The notes under the pieces: model-generated | Database searches by the model: none | Seen by the model: only the letters and a program-made list of their open reading frames with translations | What the model was told of the DNA's origin: nothing | Position numbers and translations under genes: made by a program | NCBI GenBank assembly: GCA_038250675.1 | Contig: JBBSCB010000014.1 | Coordinates: 1-64,000, forward strand | DNA from: JAICUF01 sp038250675 | GTDB taxonomy: Bacteria; Gemmatimonadota; Gemmatimonadetes; Gemmatimonadales; GWC2-71-9 | Reading direction: 5' to 3' | Length of the DNA: 64,000 nt | Part shown: positions 1 to 8,612 of the stretch, in pieces | Layout: every line of letters begins with the position of its first letter | How positions within the stretch are numbered: position 1 is the stretch's first letter

Positions 1-3000
1 CTGGCGGTGTCGCCGCGGGCGACGTACAGCTCACCCAGCCGTTTCTCGGCCGGGGCCAGTGCCATGCCGTCGGTGACCCAGCGGAACGGATCCGGCGTAT
101 CCACATAGCGGCGGTAGGCGGCGATCGCCGAATCAGGCTGACCGGCGGCATCATAGGCCCGCGCGAGGTCGGGCACCGAGCAGAGCTCGCAGAAGATGCT
201 CCGACGCGCACTCGCGAACTGCGTCACCGCATCGGCCGGCCGCCGCTCTGCCATCGCAATCAGGCCCAGCACCGGATGCGGATCGTTCTCCGCGTTGGAA
301 CGGACCTCCGGGGGGAGCTCGGTCGCCATCTCGCTCAGGTATTGCCGGGCCCGTGCGACGTCGCCGGCCCGGGCGTACACCTCGGCCAGCAGGCGGTAGG
401 GGCGCTGCACCACCGGGATCCCCCGCAGCGGGTGCTCGCGGAGCGCACGATCCATGCGCGCCAGCCCGGCCGCGCGATCGTTGCGGTACCAGATGTCGTC
501 CAGTGCGCCGTAGGCAGCGGCCTGCAGCGGAAGCTCGGGCAGCGCGGGCGATGCGCGCGCCGCTGCCCACTCATCGGCCAGCGCCGCCGAGGCGTCGAGA
601 TGTCCCTGGGTCTCGGCGACGGCTGACCGCATCATGAGCGCGGTCCCGAGATTCGACGGATCGCCGGCGCTCATCGCGGCCAGCCGGCGCGCGTGCGCGT
701 CGGCCGAGTCGTACTGGCCGACGCCAAATGCCAGCCACGTCCGCACGATCTGATTTTCGGGATGCGACGGATACCGCGCCGCCAGCGAGTCCGCCGCCGC
801 GCGCGCGGCTGCCGTGTCACCCAGGCGGAATTCCGCGACGGCCAGATTGGAGTAGCCGTTGAACGCGTCAAAGCCGCCGTTGATGGCGCGCCTGAGGTAG
901 GTGGCGGCCTTCCGCGGGTTCCCCTGCTGCTGGTACAGAATGGCGGCATTGTTGAGCGCCGTAAAATTCAGGGAGTCCACCGCCAGGATCGCCTCGTACG
1001 CGGCGATCGCGTCGTCGGCGCGGTCCTCCACCTGGCTGTAGTAACTTCCCGCCGCGAGGTTGCGCTCGATGATCCCGAGCCGGTCGCGGTGATTGAACGC
1101 GTGGGTCAGGGCGTTCACCTGCTCGGCGTAGGCGCCCTGCGTGTTGCCCAGCAGAATCCCCAGCTTGCGCCACGCCATGGCAAAGCCGGTATCCAGCGCG
1201 ATCGCTTCCCGGAACAGTGCCTCGGCCCGCACGTTGTCGCCGGTGACGCCCATGACGTGGTCGCCTTCGGCGTATTTCCGGAGCGCCGGCAGCGACGCAG
1301 TCGTGACCGCCTCCAGCGGCGCCGCCGCCCGGACCGACTTGAGCGATTCACCCACCTTGGCGCGCAACGCCTTGGACACCCGGCCGATCGCCGGCAGCAG
1401 CCCGCGGCCGTCGTCCGCCGTCTCCCGAAACGACACCAGCGTCGCACCCGACGATGCTTCCACCAGCCGCGCCGTCACCACGTAGCTGCCGCCAATTCCG
1501 AGGATGGCGCCGTCCACCACCGCCTTGACGCCTTCGCGCGTTGCCAGATCGCGAGCGAGCGCCAGGTCCAGTCGCGAGTCGGGCGAGACCTGCATCCGCT
1601 GCAGTGCGTCGCGTATGCGGGCGGGGTCGAGCACCTGCAGATTGGGCGACTGCGCCAGGTCGGTCCGGAGCGCTTCGGTGACGACCGGGCCCAGCGTGCT
1701 GTCGCCCACCGGACTCTGGAAGTCGGCCACGACGACCCGCTCCCGCGAGCCGAACACGCCTGACGCCGATAGCGTCCCGGCCGGCCCGATACCGAGGAGC
1801 CGCATCGCCATGTAGCCGCCCACCAGCAACACGAACGCGCCGACCGCCACCGCCCCGCCCCACGCGGTGCGGCGCCAGCTGATGTGCGGCTGCGCCTTGA
1901 CGGCGATGCGGGTGACGGTGGAGTGCGCGGTGGCGGTGCCGCCCGGCGTGGTCCGCCCGGCGGCGAGCGCGAGGCGGCTCTGCCGCTGCACCAGCGCCGT
2001 GAACAGGATCACCGGCAGCCCCAGCGCCATGACGATCAGCGCGCCGGGAAAGACCCAGTCGGGCAGCCCGATGGCGATGATGGCGGCGCGCGCCACGATC
2101 GCCACCATCACGAACGCGACGGCATAGATGACCAGAGCTCGCACCAGCGTCCGTCGCGTGGCCAGCGCGATGGCAGGCGCCGCGCTGCTGCTGTCACTGC
2201 TCACCGACGCGTCGAGATCGCGCAGCACCTCGTCGGCCGACTGGGGGCGGTCGCCCGGATCCTTCTCGAGGCAGCGCATGATGACGGCCGCGAGCCGGGG
2301 CGGCGTGTCCGGGCGGAGCTGCTCGATTGGTTCCGGTCGCTCCGACATCTGCGCGGCCAGCATCTTGTGCGGGCTCCGGCCCCCGAACGGCGACCGGCCG
2401 GCCAGGAGCTCGTACGCCATCGCGCCGAAGGCGTAGAGATCGGCCCGGTGGTTGGTGTCGGGATCGGCCGCCACCTGCTCCGGCGCCATGTAGGCGGGCG
2501 TGCCGAGCGAGGTGCCGACGTGCGTGAGCGTGCCGCCGGGCGCATCGCCCCGGGCGCTGGAGAGCGCCTTGGCCACGCCGAAATCAGTCACCACGGCCGA
2601 ACCGCCGGCGACCAGCACATTATCAGGCTTGATGTCGCGATGGACCACGCCGCGCGCGTGCGCGTACGCCAGCGCCCGCGCGACGTCCCGCAGGTAGCTC
2701 AGAACCAGCCCCACCGGCAGCGGGCCCTGCGCCACCTGGCCGCGGAGCGACTCACCCTCGACGAACGGCATCGTGTAATAGGGAAGCCCCTCGGTCTCGC
2801 CGGCGGCGAGCACGGGGACGATGTGGGCATGCTGCAGCTGCGCGGCAAGCTGGATCTCCCGGCGGAACCGCTCCACGTTGAGTCCCGCGGCCAGCTCCGG
2901 CGAGAGCACCTTCACCACGACGGTGCGCCCCAGCGCGGTCTCCCGCGCGACGAACACGCGCGACATGCCGCCGCCGCCAAGCTCGCGTTCAAGCGTGTAG

Positions 3001-3047
3001 GCGGCGCCGAGGGTCTGCTGGAGCTGTTCTCGCAGGTCTTTTGCCAC
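1..3047 (-). CDS. Ser/Thr protein kinase with TPR repeats (3' end off window)
   Basis: Membrane-anchored eukaryotic-like Ser/Thr kinase of at least 1015 codons whose C-terminus lies beyond the left edge. The N-terminal kinase domain (about residues 14-275) shows the glycine-rich loop GGGGMSRVF, the lysine in VVVKVL, HRDIKPDN and DFG followed by the GTPAYMAPEQ activation segment. Hydrophobic segments near residues 295-345 and 385-405 are followed by a region typical of FlgO/TolB-N-like modules (starting VVVADFQ) and then a long series of TPR-like helices. This layout is common in Gemmatimonadota and Acidobacteria. The start is a GTG giving MAKDLREQLQQ; no clear ribosome site precedes it. The extracytoplasmic TPR part probably senses or scaffolds a partner, which is an inference. 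The substrate is unknown. Confidence 0.9.
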   Translation of the reverse strand, partial: MAKDLREQLQQTLGAAYTLERELGGGGMSRVFVARETALGRTVVVKVLSPELAAGLNVERFRREIQLAAQLQHAHIVPVLAAGETEGLPYYTMPFVEGESLRGQVAQGPLPVGLVLSYLRDVARALAYAHARGVVHRDIKPDNVLVAGGSAVVTDFGVAKALSSARGDAPGGTLTHVGTSLGTPAYMAPEQVAADPDTNHRADLYAFGAMAYELLAGRSPFGGRSPHKMLAAQMSERPEPIEQLRPDTPPRLAAVIMRCLEKDPGDRPQSADEVLRDLDASVSSDSSSAAPAIALATRRTLVRALVIYAVAFVMVAIVARAAIIAIGLPDWVFPGALIVMALGLPVILFTALVQRQSRLALAAGRTTPGGTATAHSTVTRIAVKAQPHISWRRTAWGGAVAVGAFVLLVGGYMAMRLLGIGPAGTLSASGVFGSRERVVVADFQSPVGDSTLGPVVTEALRTDLAQSPNLQVLDPARIRDALQRMQVSPDSRLDLALARDLATREGVKAVVDGAILGIGGSYVVTARLVEASSGATLVSFRETADDGRGLLPAIGRVSKALRAKVGESLKSVRAAAPLEAVTTASLPALRKYAEGDHVMGVTGDNVRAEALFREAIALDTGFAMAWRKLGILLGNTQGAYAEQVNALTHAFNHRDRLGIIERNLAAGSYYSQVEDRADDAIAAYEAILAVDSLNFTALNNAAILYQQQGNPRKAATYLRRAINGGFDAFNGYSNLAVAEFRLGDTAAARAAADSLAARYPSHPENQIVRTWLAFGVGQYDSADAHARRLAAMSAGDPSNLGTALMMRSAVAETQGHLDASAALADEWAAARASPALPELPLQAAAYGALDDIWYRNDRAAGLARMDRALREHPLRGIPVVQRPYRLLAEVYARAGDVARARQYLSEMATELPPEVRSNAENDPHPVLGLIAMAERRPADAVTQFASARRSIFCELCSVPDLARAYDAAGQPDSAIAAYRRYVDTPDPFRWVTDGMALAPAEKRLGELYVARGDTA

Positions 3048-3146
3048 GCGAGCTCGTCGGTGTGGGAAGGGGTGACGCGGGAAGCTAGCGCGGAGTGGCC
3101 CCGGGAGCCAGCGCGGTGTCCAATCCGGAGCTCGCGATCAACCGGC

Positions 3147-3908
3147 TCAATCCGGCACGGCCGTACCTCCCGTCCGGAGCTGATCGGCAAACTCGCCAGG
3201 CAGCTCGCTCGCCCGAATCCCGTCGATCGCGCGCGCCAGAGCGTATTCGACGCGCCGGTGTTCGGCCGTGATGGCGCCGGGTTCGACCGTGTGAAGCGTG
3301 TAGCCAGCCCGCCAGTCCCCATCCTTGGGCCGGCCCACGCTGCCGGTATTGACGAAGTGGATGCCGCCGATTTCACGGTGCCACGGCTTGTGGGCATGGC
3401 CAAACGCGATCACGTCGCCGGGCCCGAGCGCGGCGTGGCCCGCCATCTCAAGGCAGAAGTCATCGGAACGGTCGGCGGTCCAGTAGACGGTGTTGAGCGT
3501 GAGCGTACCATGCACCAGCACCACGCGAGGCCCCGCCTTATGCCCGCCCAACGGCCGCAGGTCGAGCCGGAACGGCAGCCCGGCGAGCACCCGCGGCGTC
3601 GCGGGCGACACGTGCGCGCGGGTCCAGTCGTAACTCCGATGCGACAGCGCCTCCTGGACCGGATCTTCGTACTTGCAGCCGCAATGCGGATGGTCGGTCG
3701 CCACCGTCGAATCGTAGTTGCCGGCCACTCCCGCAATGGCATGCCGGCCGATCAGCGCGACCGTATCGTCCGGCCACGGCGCCTACCCCACCAGGTCGCC
3801 AAGGTGATACGTCGCGGTGACGTCGGGCTGGGTCGCGGTGTCGGCAAGCACCGCCTCGAGTGCGGGCAGGTTGGCGTGGATGTCCGAGATCAGGGACTAG
3901 CGGATCAT
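3147..3908 (-). pseudogene. YfcE-type metallophosphoesterase interrupted by two in-frame amber codons
   Basis: Read straight through, this is a complete calcineurin-like phosphoesterase of about 253 residues. It has the metal motifs SDIHANL, LGDLVG, AGNYD, VHGTL and GHAHKPWH in order. Two TAG codons break it, codon 4 (3897-3899) and codon 42 (3783-3785). The first gives MIR-stop-SLISDIHAN and the second LGDLVG-stop-APWP; family members usually carry tyrosine at both places. The ATG overlaps the stop of the ACR3 gene (ATGA), so it is the last gene of the ars operon. Without readthrough only the part from the start at 3728 could be made, lacking the first two metal motifs. TAG is a normal stop in neighbouring genes, so a changed genetic code is unlikely. 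It is either a decaying gene, a sequence error or local recoding. Confidence 0.8.
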
Positions 3909-4969
3909 GCACCGGCCTCCCGGGGAAAGAAGCGCCGTGACCAGAGCGACACGTACACCAGCCCGAGCAGCGCCGGCACCTCGATCAGCGGCCCGATTAC
4001 CGCGGCCAGCGCCTGGCCGGAGCCGATGCCGAAGGTGGCAACCGCAACCGCGATCGCCAGCTCGAAGTTGTTGCCGGCCGCCGTGAACGCCACCGACGCG
4101 CTCGCGGCGTAGCCAAAGCCGAGCCGGCGCGAGAGCGCCAGCGCCAGCGAGAACATCACGCCGAAATACACCAGCAGCGGCAGGGCGATCCGCAGCACGT
4201 CGAGCGGCCGGGCCAGGATGCGGTCACCCTGCATCGCGAACATCAGCACCACCGTGTACAGCAGCCCCAGCAGCGCCGCCGGCCCGAAGCGCGGGAGGAA
4301 CACCGTCTCGTACCACACGTCGCCATGCCGGGAGACGAGCAGGCGTCGCGTCACATACCCGGCCGCGAGCGGCAGACCGAGGAACAGCAGCACGCTCCGC
4401 GCGATCTGTCCCATCGACACATCGAGTGCCACGCCCGGCAGCCCCAGCCATGCCGGCACCGCGGTCAGAAACAGCCAGCCGAGGACGGAGTAGGTCAGAA
4501 TCTGAAAAACGGAGTTGATGGCCACCAGCACGGCCGCGAGCTCATTGGAGCCGCACGCCAGTGCGTTCCAGATCAGCACCATCGCGATGCACCGCGCCAG
4601 GCCGATGAGAATCAGTCCGTCGCGGTACGCGGGGAGATCCGGCAGGAACAGCCACGCAAGCCCGAACATCACCAGCGGCCCGATCACCCAGTTGAGCACG
4701 AGCGAGGTGCCCAGCAGCCGGCCGTCGAGGGCGTGGCGGCCGACCGCGTCGTAGCGGACCCGCGCCAACACCGGGTACATCATCCAGAAGAGGCCGACGG
4801 CAATCGGCACCGAGACGCCGGCCACCTGAACTCGATCGAGGAGCGCGCCCAGCCCGGGCCACACGCGGCCCAGTGCGAGGCCGGCGGCCATCGCCAGCAG
4901 GATCCAGAGCGGGAGTGCCCGATCGAGCGCCGACAGGCGAGCGCCGGACCGACAGGCGGCCGCCCCCAT
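3905..4969 (-). CDS. acr3: ACR3-family arsenite efflux permease
   Basis: Inner-membrane carrier of 354 residues that exports arsenite. It has about ten hydrophobic segments and the family hallmark RCIAMVLIWNALACG, with the conserved cysteine in the fourth membrane segment, plus the later block AGNNFELAIAV. The length matches bacterial ACR3 proteins. Its ATG directly follows the TGA of arsM (TGAATG) and its own stop overlaps the metallophosphoesterase start, so the three are probably one transcript. The long hydrophilic start (MGAAACRSGARLSALDRA) adds a possible extra cysteine. Confidence 0.95.
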   Translation of the reverse strand: MGAAACRSGARLSALDRALPLWILLAMAAGLALGRVWPGLGALLDRVQVAGVSVPIAVGLFWMMYPVLARVRYDAVGRHALDGRLLGTSLVLNWVIGPLVMFGLAWLFLPDLPAYRDGLILIGLARCIAMVLIWNALACGSNELAAVLVAINSVFQILTYSVLGWLFLTAVPAWLGLPGVALDVSMGQIARSVLLFLGLPLAAGYVTRRLLVSRHGDVWYETVFLPRFGPAALLGLLYTVVLMFAMQGDRILARPLDVLRIALPLLVYFGVMFSLALALSRRLGFGYAASASVAFTAAGNNFELAIAVAVATFGIGSGQALAAVIGPLIEVPALLGLVYVSLWSRRFFPREAGA

Positions 4970-5854
4970 TCAGCCGCAGCTGCCGGGCGAGCAGCAGCGC
5001 ACCCCGGCCGGCTTCCGGGCTCGCACGAACGCCGCCATGAACCGTCCGTCGATCGCGTCGAGGCCGGCGCCCGCATCCAGCCCCGCCCCCTCCAGAAATG
5101 TCCGTGCATCGTCGCTTCGGTAGACCCGGGTCGGCTCGATCGACGCGTCCTCGAAGCCAACGTCCGTCAGCAGCGCCAGAAACTCCTGCTCTTCCAGTGC
5201 TCCGGCCACGCATCCCACCCAGAGCTCCATGCTGCGCCGCAGCGCCGCGGGCACTGCACCGCGTACGACGACGTCGCTCACGGCAAAGCGTCCCCCGGGC
5301 CGCAGTACCCGGAACGCCTCCGCCAGCACCCGCCGCTTGTCGGCCGACAGATTGATGACGCAGTTCGAGATGATGACGTCGACGGACGCATCGGGCAGCG
5401 GGATCTGCTCGATCTCGCCCTTGAGGAATTCCACGTTGGCGACGCCGGCCGTGGCCGCGTTCTGCCGCGCCAGTGTGAGCATATCGTCCGTCATGTCGAG
5501 TCCGTACGCCTTCCCCATTGGGCCGACCCGTCGCGCGGAGAGCAGCACGTCGATCCCGCCACCCGAACCCAGATCCAGCACCGTCTCGCCCGGCTCGAGC
5601 TGGGCCAACGCCGTGGGATTGCCGCATCCGAGCGAGGCGAGCACCGCGGCGGAGGGCACCTCGGCGGTCTCGCCGTTCACATACAGGTTGGACGTGATGG
5701 GATCCACAGTTCCGGAGAACGCAGCGCCGCCGCAGCAGGAGCTGGCCGGCCCGCAGCACTCGGCCGAGCCGGCCTCCAGGACCCGGCGGGCGGCGGCTCC
5801 ATAGCGGTCGCGGACGATGGTGGTCAACGCGGCATCGGGGTGTGAATCAGGCAT
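4970..5854 (-). CDS. arsM: Arsenite S-adenosylmethionine methyltransferase ArsM
   Basis: Cytosolic enzyme of 294 residues that methylates arsenite using S-adenosylmethionine. The SAM motif VLDLGSGGGIDVLLSAR, the GLDMTDDML block and NCVINL, with the arsenic-binding cysteine, are all visible. The N-terminus carries clustered cysteines (ECCGPASSCCGG) and the C-terminus ends in RCCSPGSCG, both likely As(III) ligands. The start at 5854 was chosen over the ATG at 5872 because AGGAG (5862-5866) lies 7 bases upstream of it. It follows arsR, and a second copy of the ArsR-like operator (5868-5883) sits just upstream. Confidence 0.94.
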   Translation of the reverse strand: MPDSHPDAALTTIVRDRYGAAARRVLEAGSAECCGPASSCCGGAAFSGTVDPITSNLYVNGETAEVPSAAVLASLGCGNPTALAQLEPGETVLDLGSGGGIDVLLSARRVGPMGKAYGLDMTDDMLTLARQNAATAGVANVEFLKGEIEQIPLPDASVDVIISNCVINLSADKRRVLAEAFRVLRPGGRFAVSDVVVRGAVPAALRRSMELWVGCVAGALEEQEFLALLTDVGFEDASIEPTRVYRSDDARTFLEGAGLDAGAGLDAIDGRFMAAFVRARKPAGVRCCSPGSCG

Positions 5855-5867
5855 GGCGGAACTCCTA

Positions 5868-5883
5868 ATCAAGAAATATTGAT
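5868..5883 (-). promoter_or_regulatory. Candidate ArsR operator upstream of arsM
   Basis: Inverted repeat ATCAA-N6-TTGAT immediately upstream of the arsM ribosome site. It has the same core and the same 6-base spacing as the site in the arsR promoter (6266-6285). Two copies flanking one regulator gene make chance unlikely. No convincing -35/-10 pair was found around this copy. Confidence 0.6.
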
Positions 5884-5914
5884 AGATGAGAGCAAAAAAA
5901 ATCCGGCGACACGA

Positions 5915-6253
5915 CTACACGCAGCACCCGGTCGCCCGGCCGCGGCGCGGCGTTCCGCTCGCCGCGAGACCGCGGACGATGTCGTGCGCCCGGTCGAGTG
6001 TGCCCGGTACCAGCGTGTAATAGGACCAGCGCCCTTCCTTCCGGTCGACCACCAGGCCCGCGTCCTTCAGCACCTTGAGATGGAACGACAGCCGGGACTG
6101 GGCTGCGTCGAGCGCCTCCTGCAGCTCGCAGACGCACCGCTCGCCGTCCCCGAGCATTTCGAGCACCGCCAGCCTGGTCTCGTCCGAAAGCGCATGGAAG
6201 AGCCCGGCAGCGTGTCCACGATCGAGCGCGGGCGGGGCGGCGAGGGGCGTCAT
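5915..6253 (-). CDS. arsR: ArsR-family arsenic-responsive repressor
   Basis: Winged-helix dimeric repressor of 112 residues. It shows the SMTB/ArsR fold with the metal-sensor motif ERCVCEL in the recognition region (CVC pair) and the DNA-binding helix QSRLSFHLKVLKDAGLV. It ends in GCCV, which may add cysteines for As(III). It is the first gene of the likely arsR-arsM-ACR3-phosphoesterase unit. The ATG lies only 7 bases after a -10 box with no ribosome site, so the mRNA is probably leaderless. Confidence 0.95.
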   Translation of the reverse strand: MTPLAAPPALDRGHAAGLFHALSDETRLAVLEMLGDGERCVCELQEALDAAQSRLSFHLKVLKDAGLVVDRKEGRWSYYTLVPGTLDRAHDIVRGLAASGTPRRGRATGCCV

Positions 6254-6260
6254 GGCGCGT

Positions 6261-6289
6261 ACTATATATCAACTTTTATTGATATGCAA
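6261..6289 (-). promoter_or_regulatory. arsR promoter, probably leaderless
   Basis: On the minus strand TTGCAT (6289-6284), a 17-base spacer and TATAGT (6266-6261) form a sigma-70-like promoter. The expected transcription start falls at about the A of the arsR ATG (6253). The ArsR operator fills the spacer. The promoter overlaps the last codons and stop of the doxX gene. Confidence 0.65.
6266..6285 (-). promoter_or_regulatory. ArsR-type operator, perfect inverted repeat
   Basis: ATATCAA-N6-TTGATAT lies between the -35 and -10 boxes of the arsR promoter, the position expected for an autorepressor. The core ATCAA-N6-TTGAT recurs upstream of arsM at 5868-5883. Confidence 0.7.
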
Positions 6290-6713
6290 CCCCGCCCCGG
6301 CGCGAGCGGGCCAGCATCGCGTCCATGCTCCACGGTCCCGCCCCCACGACCATGAAGTACAGAAACAGGAAGCAGTACAGCACGGCCGGCGAGCCGTTGT
6401 TGGTCTGGGGAAAGAACCCCATGGGAAAATGAAACTGGAAATAGGCCACCGCCATCTCGCCCGCCAGGATAAACGCCACGGGTCGGGTGAACAGGCCCAG
6501 CAGGATCAGCGTCCCGCCCACCGTCTCGAGCAGGCCGGCCACGCCCAGTTCGGAACCCAACAGATAGTGGATGGGAGGCATGCCGGCGGGCACCGGCGGA
6601 AAGTTGAACATCTTCATCGTGCCGTACGTGATGTAGAAGAACCCGATGCCGATGCGCAGCAGACTGAGCGCGCGGGCGGGCCAGGGGGAACGGGCGGGAT
6701 CGAATAGGGACAT
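6276..6713 (-). CDS. DoxX-family membrane protein
   Basis: Small inner-membrane protein of 145 residues with four hydrophobic segments. It shows the DoxX pattern: ALSLLRIGIGFFYITYG at the start, the GLLETVGGTLILLGLFTRP block in the middle, and AYFQFHFPMGF before the last helices. A GAGGAA ribosome site precedes the ATG. DoxX proteins are linked to redox or membrane-stress functions, but the substrate here is unknown. Its stop lies inside the arsR operator, so it is upstream of the ars genes, perhaps with readthrough into them. Confidence 0.85.
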   Translation of the reverse strand: MSLFDPARSPWPARALSLLRIGIGFFYITYGTMKMFNFPPVPAGMPPIHYLLGSELGVAGLLETVGGTLILLGLFTRPVAFILAGEMAVAYFQFHFPMGFFPQTNNGSPAVLYCFLFLYFMVVGAGPWSMDAMLARSRRGGVAYQ

Positions 6714-6886
6714 GGATTCCTCGTAGCGACCGGCGGCGTGCCGAGCCCGGGTGAAAGTGATGGACGCTCACGCCCGGAAGTATATTGGCACGCCGCCCGT
6801 CGCTACACCCGTCCCGCCATGGCATCGCTGCCCCCAACGTTCGCGTCGCTCCTGCTATCCAACCGGGGAGCAAGCGCCCTTCCCTC

Positions 6887-8599
6887 ATGCCCGGACACCT
6901 CATGCCGTTGGTTATGCCGCTGCTTCTGCTCCAGCTCGCCGCCGCCCCAGCCACGCCGGCACTCACGCCACGGGCCGATACGATGCCGGCGGCTCCCGTC
7001 CGATGGACGGCGGCGCTCGACGAGATCACCACGTTGCTCAAGACGCGCCACCCGGACTATGCCGCGCGCATCGGCCGCCGCGGGTTCGCGATCGCGGTGG
7101 ATCAGCTGCGCCGGGAGCTGCCGCACCTCGATGATGCCCATGCCGTGGTCCGGCTGATGCAGCTCGTCGCCTCGCTGCATGACGGCCACACCCAGCTCGA
7201 GCCGGTGACGGATCCCGCGCTGGCCAGCTGGTATCCGGTCCGCTTCTACGCCTTCCAGTCCGGGCTCTACGTCACGGCCATCGATCGCGCGCACGCGGAG
7301 ATGGTAGGACACCGCGTATTGCGCATCGGCCGGTTGGGTGCGGAGGAAGCGCTCTGGCGGGCGGAAAGCGTCATGGGGGCCGACAACGAATGGGGACACG
7401 CTGAGAACCTGTTTGCGCTGTCCAACGGCGCGCTGATGCGGGGGCTCGACGTCGTCGAACGGGCCGACAGTCTGCCGCTCGAGGTGGAGACGGCGGATGG
7501 TCCCCGTCGCGCGGTGCTCGCCGCCGTGCACACGGCGGATGCCGCCTTCGATGGCCGCTTCCGGGGGGAGATGTTTCCCCCGTTCCGCGGCGGCAACGTG
7601 GACTGGGTCACCGCGTTCGGCGGGCGCGCGCCGCTCGACTACCGCCGGCACGATCCTGCGCTGCCGCTCCATCTGCGCTACCGTTTTTACTTCTGGACCG
7701 AGCCACTGCCGGCCGCGCACGCGCTGTACGCCCAGATCAACTTCATGCAGGAGGACGACAGCCTCCGGTTTGCCGACTACACCGATTCGCTCTTTGCCCG
7801 GCTCGATCGCGCACCAGTACAGCGGCTGGTGCTCGACCTGCGCTACAACAGCGGCGGCAACGGCGCACTGGTGCCGCGGTTCGTCGCAAACTTCGTCCGG
7901 CGGGATGCCACCCGTCCCTGGGGCCGGCTCTACATCCTGGCCGGCCGCAAGACGTTCAGCGCCGCGATCCTGCTGGTCGGCGCGCTGCTCGACGCGGTGC
8001 CGGATGCGGTGGTCGCCGGTGAGCCGGCGGGTGCCGGGCTCAACCACTTCGGCGATCCGATGTCGTTCGACCTTTCCGCCGCGCCGCTCCGGCTCGACGT
8101 CTCCACCATCTGGCACCAGGGCGCCGGCTCCGACGACGTGCGGCCCTACGTGCCGGTCACCCTCCCCGTCGTAATCGACGCCGCCGACTATTTCGCCGGC
8201 CGCGATCCGGTGCTGGACCTGGTGCTGGGCGATGATGACACGCGGGGGGTCGATGCGATCGCCGCGGCGGACGGCCCGGGCGCCGCCATGCGCGTGCTCG
8301 AGGCGCGCCGGCAGCGCTACGGGGCGCTCGACTGGTGGCAGCCCTTCAGCGAGCTCCGGATCAATGCACTGGGCTACCGTGCGCTGCGCAGTGGCGACGC
8401 CGCGCGTGCCGTCGCGATCTTCGCGCTCAACACCACGGCGTTTCCCGCATCATGGAATGCATGGGACAGCTACGGCGAGGGGCTGGCGGCCGTCGGCCGG
8501 GGTGCGGATGCCGTCCGGGCGTACCGACAATCGCTGGCGCTGAATCCGGGCAATGCGGGCGCACGCGAATTCCTCGTCGCGCATCCCGGCGGCGGCTGA
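6887..8599 (+). CDS. Exported S41-family (C-terminal-processing-like) peptidase with TPR tail
   Basis: Predicted secreted serine protease of 570 residues. The start at 6887 gives a signal peptide (MPGHLMPLVMPLLLLQLAAA); an upstream ATG at 6785 would bury it. The S41 core appears as LDLRYNSGGNGALVPRFV followed by GRKTFSAAILLVGALL, where Ser358 is the likely nucleophile. The last 70 residues (from about INALGYRALRSGD) form two TPR-like helix pairs. No PDZ domain is evident, which sets it apart from classical CtpA and nearer to tricorn-like S41 proteins. Target unknown. Confidence 0.82.
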   Translation: MPGHLMPLVMPLLLLQLAAAPATPALTPRADTMPAAPVRWTAALDEITTLLKTRHPDYAARIGRRGFAIAVDQLRRELPHLDDAHAVVRLMQLVASLHDGHTQLEPVTDPALASWYPVRFYAFQSGLYVTAIDRAHAEMVGHRVLRIGRLGAEEALWRAESVMGADNEWGHAENLFALSNGALMRGLDVVERADSLPLEVETADGPRRAVLAAVHTADAAFDGRFRGEMFPPFRGGNVDWVTAFGGRAPLDYRRHDPALPLHLRYRFYFWTEPLPAAHALYAQINFMQEDDSLRFADYTDSLFARLDRAPVQRLVLDLRYNSGGNGALVPRFVANFVRRDATRPWGRLYILAGRKTFSAAILLVGALLDAVPDAVVAGEPAGAGLNHFGDPMSFDLSAAPLRLDVSTIWHQGAGSDDVRPYVPVTLPVVIDAADYFAGRDPVLDLVLGDDDTRGVDAIAAADGPGAAMRVLEARRQRYGALDWWQPFSELRINALGYRALRSGDAARAVAIFALNTTAFPASWNAWDSYGEGLAAVGRGADAVRAYRQSLALNPGNAGAREFLVAHPGGG

Positions 8600-8612
8600 T
8601 GCGCCGACCGCG

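Noticed and set aside
3147..3908. A genome-wide reassignment of TAG to tyrosine
   Set aside because: arsR, priA, glyQS and the ABC exporter gene end in TAG, and other tyrosines in the same gene use TAC or TAT.
1884..4112. A 742-codon open frame on the plus strand over the kinase and phosphoesterase genes
   Set aside because: High GC leaves few stops in antisense frames; the translation is Arg/Gly/His-rich without motifs, while the minus-strand kinase is unmistakable.
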